From positions 1 through 28,961 of the IMG/VR virus record IMGVR_UViG_3300028008_000081: a stretch of DNA of 28,961 bases. One strand, written 5' to 3'. A model generated the notes under the pieces. That model saw only the letters and a program-made list of their open reading frames with translations. It searched no databases and was not told the DNA's origin. Shown here piece after piece: positions 22,499 to 28,501 of the stretch. Each line of letters starts with the position of its first letter. Position 1 is the first letter of the stretch. Both the position numbers and the translations under genes were made by a program. This DNA comes from a virus.

Positions 22499-22681
22499 CT
22501 ACCCCATTAACTTTCCTACAAAAGGTGCAATTAAAATTAAAACAGCTAGACCCCAAAGTTTCACATCAAACGCTTTTAAAGCACTTTTGTTTTCAGTTAG
22601 CTTTTCTTCAATACGTTGATAACGAAGATTACACTCCGCTTCATGTTTTTCTAGTTTACTTAGAACATCTACGACCTTCAT
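22499..22681 (-). CDS. Small coiled-coil plus single-TM protein (60 aa)
   Basis: I start at ATG 22681, eight bases after the stop of the 94-aa gene. The longer frame to 22918 runs through that gene in another frame and looks like a shadow. The protein is a charged helix (LSKLEKHEAECNLRYQRIEE, then KLTENKSALKAF) followed by one membrane segment (LWGLAVLILIAPFVGKLMG). This layout is like XhlA-type hemolysin/holin accessory proteins or other small phage membrane proteins. It lies well away from the holin/lysin pair. The ribosome site is weak, so translation may be coupled to the upstream gene. Confidence 0.6.
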   Translation of the reverse strand: MKVVDVLSKLEKHEAECNLRYQRIEEKLTENKSALKAFDVKLWGLAVLILIAPFVGKLMG

Positions 22682-22688
22682 TTTTTCG

Positions 22689-22973
22689 TTACCACGCTTT
22701 GCAAGACCAGTATCTGGCACTAAATTTATCTTTTGCGGTGTCACACGAGTGACGCGCTCTAAAGTTTTTTCTACGTCCCGGTTGATCTTTTTTGATGGAC
22801 ATTTTTTGGTCCCCAAACCGAACAAGTTTAATTTCAGAGCCTTTTTTGGCCAAAACCGCACTTTTCTTTGATTTTCCGGGTGTTCTCTTTGGCTTATTGT
22901 ACCCTGCAAAAGTTTCACCCCTATACTTTATGCGACCCGACGGGGTTCTAGTTACATTTTTAGTTGTTGCCAT
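22689..22973 (-). CDS. Basic conserved phage protein with C-terminal RHxCD...YWSCKAW motif (94 aa)
   Basis: The N-terminus is NVTRTPSGRIKYRGETFAGYN, then KPKRTPGKSKKSAVLAKKG and IKLVRFGDQKMSIKKDQP. The last 25 residues (NFRARHSCDTA, KDKFSARYWSCKAW) hold His75, Cys77 and Cys91, which I recall as a well conserved ending of small proteins in T4-like cyanophages and other marine phages. 27 of 94 residues are Lys or Arg. The ATG follows a GAGGA site. The His/Cys ending may be a metal site. Function unknown; presence with structural genes suggests a virion or assembly role. Confidence 0.8.
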   Translation of the reverse strand: MATTKNVTRTPSGRIKYRGETFAGYNKPKRTPGKSKKSAVLAKKGSEIKLVRFGDQKMSIKKDQPGRRKNFRARHSCDTAKDKFSARYWSCKAW

Positions 22974-22979
22974 GAATCC

Positions 22980-23255
22980 TCACTTGTAAAAAAATGCCGC
23001 GCTAGTAACATTTGTAAAATCAACATATATACCAGCATCAAACTTAACCCCTTCTTCAGGTATGGTTAAATCACCAGAGTCATTAGATTTTACGTGTAAC
23101 GTAAAAACGGTTGTTCCACCAGAACCCCCGTTTTTAAACGCAATAACGCCTGTAGAGGTGTGGCCCATGTAATGAACTGCAACTAATCTAGCGGGACCCT
23201 CAGAAACTACGCCGCTGGATGTTAAAGTTTTTGCTCGTATGTCAGACCCTGCCAT
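22980..23255 (-). CDS. Small beta-rich virion-region protein, paralogue B (91 aa)
   Basis: Starts MAGSDIRAKTLTSSGVVSEG and contains PARLVAVHYMGHTSTG, GGTTVFTLHV and EEGVKFDAGIYVDF. It is clearly related to the protein encoded just upstream: both begin MAGSD-[VI]-R-x-K-x-LT and share PAR, GG-x-GGTTV and IP-[DE]-EG in the same order. It is likely all beta. An AAGGAG site precedes the ATG. It could be a decoration or minor virion protein. Confidence 0.7.
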   Translation of the reverse strand: MAGSDIRAKTLTSSGVVSEGPARLVAVHYMGHTSTGVIAFKNGGSGGTTVFTLHVKSNDSGDLTIPEEGVKFDAGIYVDFTNVTSAAFFYK

Positions 23256-23267
23256 GACTGCGCTCCT

Positions 23268-23540
23268 TTAGCTGTAAAATACAGTTACCGAAGTACATGC
23301 AGTAAAAGTTGATATATAAATATCACTTACACGCATACCCTCGTCTGGAATATTTACCGAATGAGTGTCTGACGCATCTAAATCCATGTCCAAAACAGTT
23401 GTGCCACCATTGCCGTCTGTGAATGTAAGACGAGGGCTACCTGTAGTGGTTTTTACCTGAATTTGTCTAATACGCGCAGGACCTACAGCCGCAGACCCTG
23501 TTGCGGTCAATCTTTTTGTTCTTACATCAGAACCTGCCAT
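23268..23540 (-). CDS. Small beta-rich virion-region protein, paralogue A (90 aa)
   Basis: Starts MAGSDVRTKRLTATGSAAVG, then PARIRQIQVKTTTGSPRLTF, GNGGTTVLDMDL and IPDEGMRVSDIYIS. It is the tandem partner of the 91-aa gene that follows. An AAGGAAT site lies upstream. The two copies differ across most of their length apart from the shared anchor motifs, so the duplication is old. The role is unknown. Confidence 0.7.
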   Translation of the reverse strand: MAGSDVRTKRLTATGSAAVGPARIRQIQVKTTTGSPRLTFTDGNGGTTVLDMDLDASDTHSVNIPDEGMRVSDIYISTFTACTSVTVFYS

Positions 23541-23543
23541 GAT

Positions 23544-23732
23544 TTATTCCTTTGCTTTCGCGGGACGCCCGCGTTTTTTCTTTACAGGGGCATCCTCCCA
23601 CGCCTCATTAATATCAGGAGTGGAGGGATCATCTGCTTTGAGAGTTCCGTTTTTATTACGAGCGCGAACTTGAGCGGGCTTGATTCCTCGAGCCGCTAGT
23701 TCTTCTTCGGTGGGAGGTGCAAATCTACTCAT
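23544..23732 (-). CDS. Small protein with AT-hook-like tail (62 aa)
   Basis: Reads MSRFAPPTEEELAARGIKPA, then NKNGTLKADDPSTPDINEAW and the C-terminus VKKKRGRPAKAKE. KRGRPAK resembles the AT-hook core (RGRP) that binds the minor groove of AT-rich DNA. The KADDPSTPD-[VI]-NEAW phrase is one I recall from several marine phages. An AGAGGTG site precedes the ATG. It could bind phage DNA or just be a charged tail; no experimental parallel can be shown from sequence. Confidence 0.72.
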   Translation of the reverse strand: MSRFAPPTEEELAARGIKPAQVRARNKNGTLKADDPSTPDINEAWEDAPVKKKRGRPAKAKE

Positions 23733-23742
23733 AGATCACCTC

Positions 23743-23967
23743 TTATGACGCTGCTATTGTGCCGCCTGTGTCAGAACGCTTCCAGTTTGTTCCGTCAGAG
23801 AAAGCCAAGATTGCAGAACCGCCTGCGCCATTTGAAACAAATACAACAGTACCTGCGCCAGCGGCTGAAGCTGAAGGTGCGTTTGCTACTGTGTAAGTTG
23901 GGACGACGATGTCGCCGATAAAGCCAGCAGTTGAAGTCACTGGACCTGAAAATGTAGTCGATGCCAT
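23743..23967 (-). CDS. Small fiber-like or decoration-type protein (74 aa)
   Basis: A Gly/Ala/Thr/Ser-rich beta-type sequence: FSGPVTSTAGFIGDIVVPTY, then ASAAGAGTVVFVSNGAGG and FSDGTNWKRSDTGG. The FSGPVTST-x-GF and FSDGTNW phrases occur at the ends of many phage fiber and decoration proteins. It is the first gene after the terminator behind the capsid gene. The ribosome site is weak (AAAGGG, 7 bases), with a possible hairpin just upstream. Confidence 0.65.
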   Translation of the reverse strand: MASTTFSGPVTSTAGFIGDIVVPTYTVANAPSASAAGAGTVVFVSNGAGGSAILAFSDGTNWKRSDTGGTIAAS

Positions 23968-23978
23968 TTCTATACCCT

Positions 23979-24010
23979 TTGCATAAGGATTCGCCTTGTA
24001 GTCTATGCAA
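23979..24010. repeat. Short inverted repeat before the 74-aa gene
   Basis: TTGCATA (23979-23985) pairs with TATGCAA (24004-24010), leaving an 18-base loop. It lies directly upstream of the ribosome site of the 74-aa gene and downstream of the main terminator. It could be an mRNA 5' hairpin or a protein-binding site; it could also be chance. Confidence 0.35.
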
Positions 24011-24075
24011 CGTCAGGAGGGCGGGTACCTGTCTACAAAGCTAATATGTTGCCCTAGAAAAACTATAGACCAAAA

Positions 24076-24114
24076 TAAAACAAAAAGAAAGAGGCCTTTC
24101 GCAAGGCCTCTTTC
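24076..24114 (-). terminator. Intrinsic terminator after the major capsid gene
   Basis: A perfect 12-bp stem (24087-24098 with 24103-24114) closes a 4-base loop that reads GCGA on the minus strand, a GNRA-type tetraloop. In the minus direction it is followed by CTTTTTGTTTTATTTT, a good U tract. It sits 25 bases after the capsid stop codon and before the next gene, so it would cap the mRNA of the head genes and lower readthrough into the small-gene block. Confidence 0.88.
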
Positions 24115-24139
24115 GTAAGACAGAATGAGGATTCCGTTC

Positions 24140-25051
24140 TTATGCTGCGCCGGGTGTTCCGTAAACGCTACGCCAATCGGATACACCGAAAGAATAACGC
24201 TCACGCGCTTTAAAGCGCATGTTACCCGTGTCAAAGTCTCCTTCCATTGCCGTTTTAATTGGCGAACGGTTGAAGTATTTGAAACCATTTGGTGCATCAG
24301 TTTTGATGAAGAATGCGTCTGAGTCTGTTAAGAAGTGGTTTACAACCGCTCCCTCTGGAATCATACCCATGTTTTTCATCGCATTGTTGTCGTTGTCAGC
24401 AGTGCCTGAACGTAGGTTTGAGTTGATAACCCGCTCTGCAATGAATTGCAGTTCTTTTGGGATAATCAATTTCATACCACGTACAGCAATCTTTAGACCA
24501 CGCTCATCAGTTAAACCAGCAATATCAATCAACATCTGCTCTAACGAAGTTTCGTTAAGGTCGGCAGCAACTGCCAAGACGTTAGTCTGATTACCAGAAA
24601 GTGATGGGTGTGCCGCTGAACAAAGCGCTGCACCGTCGCCGATCGCAGAAGCACCTGCCGTGAACGCATTGTTCAAGATAGAAGCCGCTTTGATTTGCTT
24701 TGTCTGAGCCATAGAACGAGCCAGAGCTTTAGTGTAGCGAGATGCTAAACGATCATAAAGGTTGTCTTCGACAGCCTCCTCAGTGATCGAAAACGCCAAC
24801 GCAATAGTTTCGTGAGTGTAACGAGCAGTATATGTTTCTTGTGCATCGTCATAAGTAAGGGCACCGCCCTCGCTTTTAACTGGTGCAGTTGAAAAACCAC
24901 CGAGCATGACTTCTTCTTCGAATGCTCGATCTGAGCTTTCTTCTTCAAAGATTTCACCATGTTCGTTTTCGTAACGATTGTATTCAAGGCCGAACAAGGC
25001 GTTAAGGCCGGGTTCTAGCTCTTTCGCTAATTGTGCGCGAGAAATAGCCAT
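24140..25051 (-). CDS. Major capsid protein (303 aa)
   Basis: HK97-fold-type major capsid protein by sequence style and position. After an N-terminal helix (AQLAKELEPGLNALFGLEYN), residues about 68-110 have YTARYTHETIALAFSITEEA, then VEDNLYDRLASRYTKALARSMAQTK, a spine-helix-like region. AAHPSLSG occurs at about residue 150 and LKIAVRGMKLIIPKELQF at about 185-202. The C-terminus holds RSPIKTAMEGDFDTGNMRFK, then RERYSFGVSDWRSVYG. This pattern matches capsid proteins I know from marine phages and is loosely like Mu gpT. A strong AAGGAGGG site precedes the ATG and a strong terminator follows the stop, as expected for the most highly made late protein. Its upstream neighbours are a probable decoration protein, a 162-aa protein and a scaffold. 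Confidence 0.88.
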   Translation of the reverse strand: MAISRAQLAKELEPGLNALFGLEYNRYENEHGEIFEEESSDRAFEEEVMLGGFSTAPVKSEGGALTYDDAQETYTARYTHETIALAFSITEEAVEDNLYDRLASRYTKALARSMAQTKQIKAASILNNAFTAGASAIGDGAALCSAAHPSLSGNQTNVLAVAADLNETSLEQMLIDIAGLTDERGLKIAVRGMKLIIPKELQFIAERVINSNLRSGTADNDNNAMKNMGMIPEGAVVNHFLTDSDAFFIKTDAPNGFKYFNRSPIKTAMEGDFDTGNMRFKARERYSFGVSDWRSVYGTPGAA

Positions 25052-25065
25052 TTATTAAGCCCTCC

Positions 25066-25716
25066 TTATAGACCAGTTGATGTCGCGGTAGTCTGCGAAT
25101 CAAAACGGCTGGTTGGTGCATTGTAATGAGCGTTTAAACGGACAATTAACGGGATACCAGCGGCTGCGTAGTCACTGTTTCCTGCGTCATCCATGATGCC
25201 CACAATACGCAATGGCAAAGTAGCCGTTGCCGCAATTGTAGAAACGCCCAAAGCGGAATTGGAACTACCTGTATCAGTAGAACCTGTGCGTGCAGATGTT
25301 CCTAACGACGCGTTTGCAAATACATGCGCAAGAGCCGTTGCACGGTTAGTCAATGTCGCGTCAGACGCTACTTTGAATAACTGATTTGGGTTATCTGCTA
25401 CAAACGCCTTTACAGGGTGGTTTGTATCAACACTTACTGATCCGGAACCGGGCCAGTAATTAATGAAGACTGGTTTCTTTGAAACCGAATCAACGTACTC
25501 AACGCCCATCAGGACACCTAATGCTTGCGTAGTACCACCATTAGTAGCACCTGCTTGATCAATAACACCAGCGCTCGTAGGAACGCAGATAGAGTATTGA
25601 AAGATAGCATTTGTGTTGTTGGAAGCGATTTCATACTGGGTTACGCCAGTAGTATTAGCCGCAGCGCCAACTAGCCCGATAGGACGAAGACCATAGGCAG
25701 TATTAGAATTTGCCAT
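25066..25716 (-). CDS. Probable capsid decoration / head-associated protein (216 aa)
   Basis: Starts MANSNTAYGLRPIGLVGAAA and includes GVTQYEIASNNTNAIFQYS, GGTTQALGVLMGVEYVD, FINYWPGSGS and ADNPNQLFKVASDATLT. It is beta-rich, Ser/Thr/Ala-rich and lacks Lys clusters. It is encoded directly upstream of the capsid gene, where decoration proteins often lie, and I recall it as a common companion of capsid genes in marine phages. AGGAG lies before the ATG. A head fiber or minor capsid protein is possible. Confidence 0.72.
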   Translation of the reverse strand: MANSNTAYGLRPIGLVGAAANTTGVTQYEIASNNTNAIFQYSICVPTSAGVIDQAGATNGGTTQALGVLMGVEYVDSVSKKPVFINYWPGSGSVSVDTNHPVKAFVADNPNQLFKVASDATLTNRATALAHVFANASLGTSARTGSTDTGSSNSALGVSTIAATATLPLRIVGIMDDAGNSDYAAAGIPLIVRLNAHYNAPTSRFDSQTTATSTGL

Positions 25717-25742
25717 AAGATATTACTCCTATTGAGGTAGCC

Positions 25743-26231
25743 CTATTTCTTGGGGCCACCGAAGGTTACACGAGATTGACGATCAGGTTTAGCGATCGTC
25801 ATGGTTGAATGTGCATTCTCACGCATCATGTCGTGATCGACAGCTTGCATCTGATCCATATTTCTTTTTGAGAAATATTCAGTTCGTTCTGCAATTGTTT
25901 CGACCGGAATACGAGCGAGAAGCAGTCCGCCAACTCCAAACACACCTTCATGTTTACCTGATTCAACGACAGGGGATTCAAAGTCAGGGTATTCATCCTT
26001 ACGAACAAGTTCCCAACCTTCCCTCATTTTTGCACTAATGTTCTTCGTATCATCAAAGCCACGCGTTTCGGCGCGTATCCAACGATGCTTAAATCCATCA
26101 GGGGCAGGTGGTGCGTCTAGCATAGACGGTGGAGCCCAAGGCTTACGAACAGCCTGTTTCTCCCGGGTTTGGTTAGCGCGAGAAGTACGGTTGATTGCCG
26201 AACCACTTTTTTGATTGTTTTCATCAGTCAT
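25743..26231 (-). CDS. Conserved head-cluster protein of unknown role (162 aa)
   Basis: The basic N-terminus (RTSRANQTREKQAVR) is followed by KPWAPPSMLDAPPAPDGFKH, RWIRAETRGFDDTKNISAKM and REGWELVRKDEYP, then a hydrophobic VFGVGGLLLARIPVE and a helical C-terminal half. The segment around WIRAETRG is one I recall from marine phage genomes, always near scaffold and capsid genes. AAGGAG lies before the ATG, four bases after the scaffold stop. It may be an assembly or minor head protein. Confidence 0.68.
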   Translation of the reverse strand: MTDENNQKSGSAINRTSRANQTREKQAVRKPWAPPSMLDAPPAPDGFKHRWIRAETRGFDDTKNISAKMREGWELVRKDEYPDFESPVVESGKHEGVFGVGGLLLARIPVETIAERTEYFSKRNMDQMQAVDHDMMRENAHSTMTIAKPDRQSRVTFGGPKK

Positions 26232-26235
26232 TTTA

Positions 26236-27099
26236 TTACTCCTTCACGTATTTCGCATATTCTTCTAGCGGCACACCCAATTTCTTCGCTATTGCGACTT
26301 GGCTCGGGGTGAGACGAACCTTTTTCCCACTGCGCCCAGTTGATGTTCTTGATGCGCCAACAACCGTCTGAGCGGGCCGTTTGTTCGCGGAATTTCCGGC
26401 ATTTACGAACTTACTCGAAATGCGACGGTCAAGTTCAGTATAGTAGTCATCGCTCGTGGGGTCAAACCCTTCTTCTTCTACGAGCTTTTTATGTATACCA
26501 AAGGCCGCGTAAGTCATGGCCTCATCTTGACCAAACCAGCTATTTTTCATAGCCCAAGTCTCAGCTTTGGGGTCTGGACGTTTAGGGGCTTGAGCCGGCA
26601 TAGGTTGTCTGGATTGATGCTCTGCCGCGGCCTGTTGTTGCTGTTGCGCTCGATCTTGTTGCGCTTTTGCTTGATTTGCACGGTCTTGCTGAATAGCTAG
26701 ATTTGTAAGGGTGCGTTGCGCTTCAACAGTCGCCTTACTATCCCCTATCTCTATTGCGCGGGCAAGAGAGCTTTCAGCTTGTTCCATCTGAGTATTAACG
26801 CGGTTAGTGTACTCGTTGACGTAGTTCGTGTCCAAACTGGTCATTCTTTGCTTTAACGTTTGAGACTCGGTTTGAACAGCTTGAGCGTACTTAACCGCTT
26901 CTTGCTCACGCCTCTCGGCTTCACGCATTTTTTTGGTTAAACGGTCGATCCTTTTTTGAGTGGATGTCTCTGCTTTAGCAAATTGATCCTCCGATCCGCT
27001 GTCTTCCGACGCGGATGTTTCTTCCTGTTCAACCTCGATTTCAGTTTCTTGGTTTTCACCAACGTCTAATTCGACTTGGTTTTCTTCATTATCAGCCAT
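26236..27099 (-). CDS. Scaffold-like head assembly protein (287 aa)
   Basis: Residues about 1-45 are very acidic (DNEENQVELDVGENQETEIE). Residues about 47-165 are Gln/Ala/Glu/Arg-rich and look like a long coiled coil. The last about 30 residues (VRLTPSQVAIAKKLGVPLEEY) resemble the capsid-binding helix-turn-helix tail of phage scaffold proteins. No protease motif is seen, so if capsid maturation needs a protease it is not fused here. A GAGGT site lies before the ATG. Lying upstream of the decoration and capsid genes is the expected scaffold position. Confidence 0.8.
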   Translation of the reverse strand: MADNEENQVELDVGENQETEIEVEQEETSASEDSGSEDQFAKAETSTQKRIDRLTKKMREAERREQEAVKYAQAVQTESQTLKQRMTSLDTNYVNEYTNRVNTQMEQAESSLARAIEIGDSKATVEAQRTLTNLAIQQDRANQAKAQQDRAQQQQQAAAEHQSRQPMPAQAPKRPDPKAETWAMKNSWFGQDEAMTYAAFGIHKKLVEEEGFDPTSDDYYTELDRRISSKFVNAGNSANKRPAQTVVGASRTSTGRSGKKVRLTPSQVAIAKKLGVPLEEYAKYVKE

Positions 27100-27111
27100 A
27101 TCTTACCTCGT

Positions 27112-27597
27112 TTATAAATGCTGTATGTCTTCAGGGTCCAAAATAGTCGCAAGTATCTCATCGTCATTGAGAATGCGGACTTCTCCCCCATCGATTTGTA
27201 GGCGTGAGCCAGCATAGCGGGCAAATAATACCCACTGCTTCTCCTCGCACCACGCGCCTTCAGGGAATTTGTCACGGTCCTTGTAAGCAAGAGGACCGAC
27301 TTTTAGGACATAACCTACCTGTGTGGATATTTGACTTTTCTCTTGGACTTCGTTGGGGATAAATATACCACCAGCAGTCTTTGCCTTACCCTGATAAGGT
27401 AAGATGAGAATACGCCATCCAGTAGGGGCAGGCATTCTTTCCAGAAGACTTGCGTCTAATGCTTCTGGGTTTAAACGGGGGTTTTCGACGTAAGCGTCGG
27501 CAAGATTAGCTTTTTCAGCTTTTGCATTTGCCTCTGTAATAGCAGCCACACCTTCGGCGGCGGCGGACAAATCAATTTTAGTAGACTGTTTAGTCAT
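27112..27597 (-). CDS. Phage GroES-like co-chaperonin (161 aa)
   Basis: Residues about 52-155 match the Cpn10/GroES fold: PTGWRILILPYQGKAKTAGG, IFIPNEVQEKSQISTQ, VGYVLKVGPLAYKD and later ILNDDEILATIL. The GGIFIP segment (76-81) is the mobile loop with the hydrophobic triplet IFI (78-80) that contacts GroEL. It is longer than bacterial GroES (about 95 aa) by a 50-residue Ala/Glu-rich N-terminus and an insert around residues 103-117. T4 gp31 is the known case of a phage GroES analogue that helps fold its capsid protein. Its place right before scaffold and capsid genes supports that role. No GroEL is seen, so it would have to use the host GroEL. It overlaps the upstream gene by 8 bases. Confidence 0.85.
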   Translation of the reverse strand: MTKQSTKIDLSAAAEGVAAITEANAKAEKANLADAYVENPRLNPEALDASLLERMPAPTGWRILILPYQGKAKTAGGIFIPNEVQEKSQISTQVGYVLKVGPLAYKDRDKFPEGAWCEEKQWVLFARYAGSRLQIDGGEVRILNDDEILATILDPEDIQHL

Positions 27598-27787
27598 TGG
27601 ATCGCTCCTGTTTATCTAGCAGGCCCTTGAGTTCCTGTTCCACGTGATTTAGACACTCCATGTTGCCCATAAGCTCACGATATTGCTCCATTGATTTGAC
27701 ATTTCCGTAGATCATCAAATCCGTAACCCCTTGCCGTCTTTCTCTCAAGATACGAAAAACAGCCTCGGCCACATAAATCTCATCCAT
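27590..27787 (-). CDS. Small conserved protein before the GroES gene (65 aa)
   Basis: I start at ATG 27787 (MDEIYVAEAVFRILRERRQG) and not at GTG 27793, since the GAGG site is 5 bases from the ATG but too close to the GTG. It is mostly helical, with VTDLMIYGNVKSMEQYRELMG and VEQELKGLLDKQE. It is probably cytoplasmic. I recall similar short proteins next to marine phage GroES-like genes. No function can be given. Confidence 0.68.
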   Translation of the reverse strand: MDEIYVAEAVFRILRERRQGVTDLMIYGNVKSMEQYRELMGNMECLNHVEQELKGLLDKQERSND

Positions 27788-27824
27788 TCCCACCTCTTAT
27801 ATTATCGAATAATGTACTATATTA

Positions 27825-27856
27825 TCCTAGCACAACTTATATGAGATATGCTAGGA
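27825..27856. repeat. Inverted repeat in the 93-base AT-rich gap after the endolysin gene
   Basis: TCCTAGCA (27825-27832) pairs with TGCTAGGA (27849-27856) around a 16-base loop that itself contains a weak stem. In the minus direction it is followed by AT-rich sequence with TAATAT words but no run of T, so it is not a clear intrinsic terminator. The region from 27788 to 27880 is the largest gap besides the one after the capsid gene and is a natural place for a promoter or operator; I cannot pick a convincing -35/-10 pair. Confidence 0.45.
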
Positions 27857-27880
27857 CTATCTGTATATTTATGCGATTAA

Positions 27881-28501
27881 TTAAGAAGCACTAAGCCAAT
27901 CGTATATTTTTTTAGTTTGCTCCATACGATCATCTAGTCCGTGATACCCGCCATTCACACGTTTACTAATACGTTTAATGGTGTCATCTGTTACGCCTTC
28001 GTCAGCGATGTTAAAAAGTTTATTCTTCTTAAAAAACCATAAAGCAGTTTCAAAAGCGTAATCTGTAGCCGCTAGATCAGGGTCAGTCATTACTTCGGGT
28101 AAACCCATATCACTAGAGAAAGAGCGGTAATTTGCCTTACCGGTTAATTGTAAAAATCCTCGACCGATAAAATCTTTAGCATCTTGCTCCGTGAGGTTTC
28201 CAAGTGATTCTCGTAAATATACTTTACCTGCGATCTTACTTGGCTGTCTTTCGTACTCTTTAGCTTCCTCTTCCGTAAACCTGCTAGGCCAAGTCCGCAT
28301 AAGAGCTTCCCAACCGTAGTTTAGGTTTTCTCGGCAAAGTCTAAATCCGCCGCTTTCGTGAGCAGCTTGCCCCAGTAGGTGCGCCCCATGTTCAGGAGAC
28401 AACTCGTAGTGAGATACAACAGCACGAGCCGTATTTGGTCCGAAGCCTCCGTCGGGCGTAACCCCACATCTTTCTTGCAGTAGTTTTAAAGAGTCACTCA
28501 T
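27881..28501 (-). CDS. Endolysin, GH19 (chitinase/lysozyme-like) family (206 aa)
   Basis: Cleaves the glycan strands of peptidoglycan. The N-terminal part (LLQERCGVTPDGGFGPNTARAV) resembles a short peptidoglycan-binding motif. The catalytic domain has AAHESGGF with Glu49 as the likely acid, CRENLNYG with Glu58 as the likely second acid, then FIGRGFLQLTGKANY (residues about 111-125), a hallmark of GH19 phage lysins. The C-terminal RVNGGYHGLDDRM is also typical of the family. There is no signal peptide, so it depends on the holin encoded just upstream, with which it overlaps by four bases (ATGA). Confidence 0.92.
   Translation of the reverse strand: MSDSLKLLQERCGVTPDGGFGPNTARAVVSHYELSPEHGAHLLGQAAHESGGFRLCRENLNYGWEALMRTWPSRFTEEEAKEYERQPSKIAGKVYLRESLGNLTEQDAKDFIGRGFLQLTGKANYRSFSSDMGLPEVMTDPDLAATDYAFETALWFFKKNKLFNIADEGVTDDTIKRISKRVNGGYHGLDDRMEQTKKIYDWLSAS

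Noticed and set aside
22281-22556. 91-codon frame on the minus strand
   Set aside because: It overlaps the motif-bearing 60-aa gene (22312-22494) and parts of both neighbours and lacks recognisable sequence.
22499-22918. 139-codon frame on the minus strand
   Set aside because: Its first 79 codons overlap the well supported 94-aa gene in another frame; only the last 60 residues from ATG 22681 look like a real protein.
24013-24297. 94-codon minus-strand frame across the terminator
   Set aside because: It overlaps the capsid gene's 3' end in another frame and runs through the terminator hairpin.
27066-27290. 74-codon minus-strand frame
   Set aside because: It overlaps the end of the GroES-like gene and the start of the scaffold gene in a different frame.
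27825-27856. Inverted repeat after the endolysin gene as an intrinsic terminator
   Set aside because: No T run follows in the minus direction; the stem is only 8 bp with a 16-base loop, so it is kept as an unassigned repeat.
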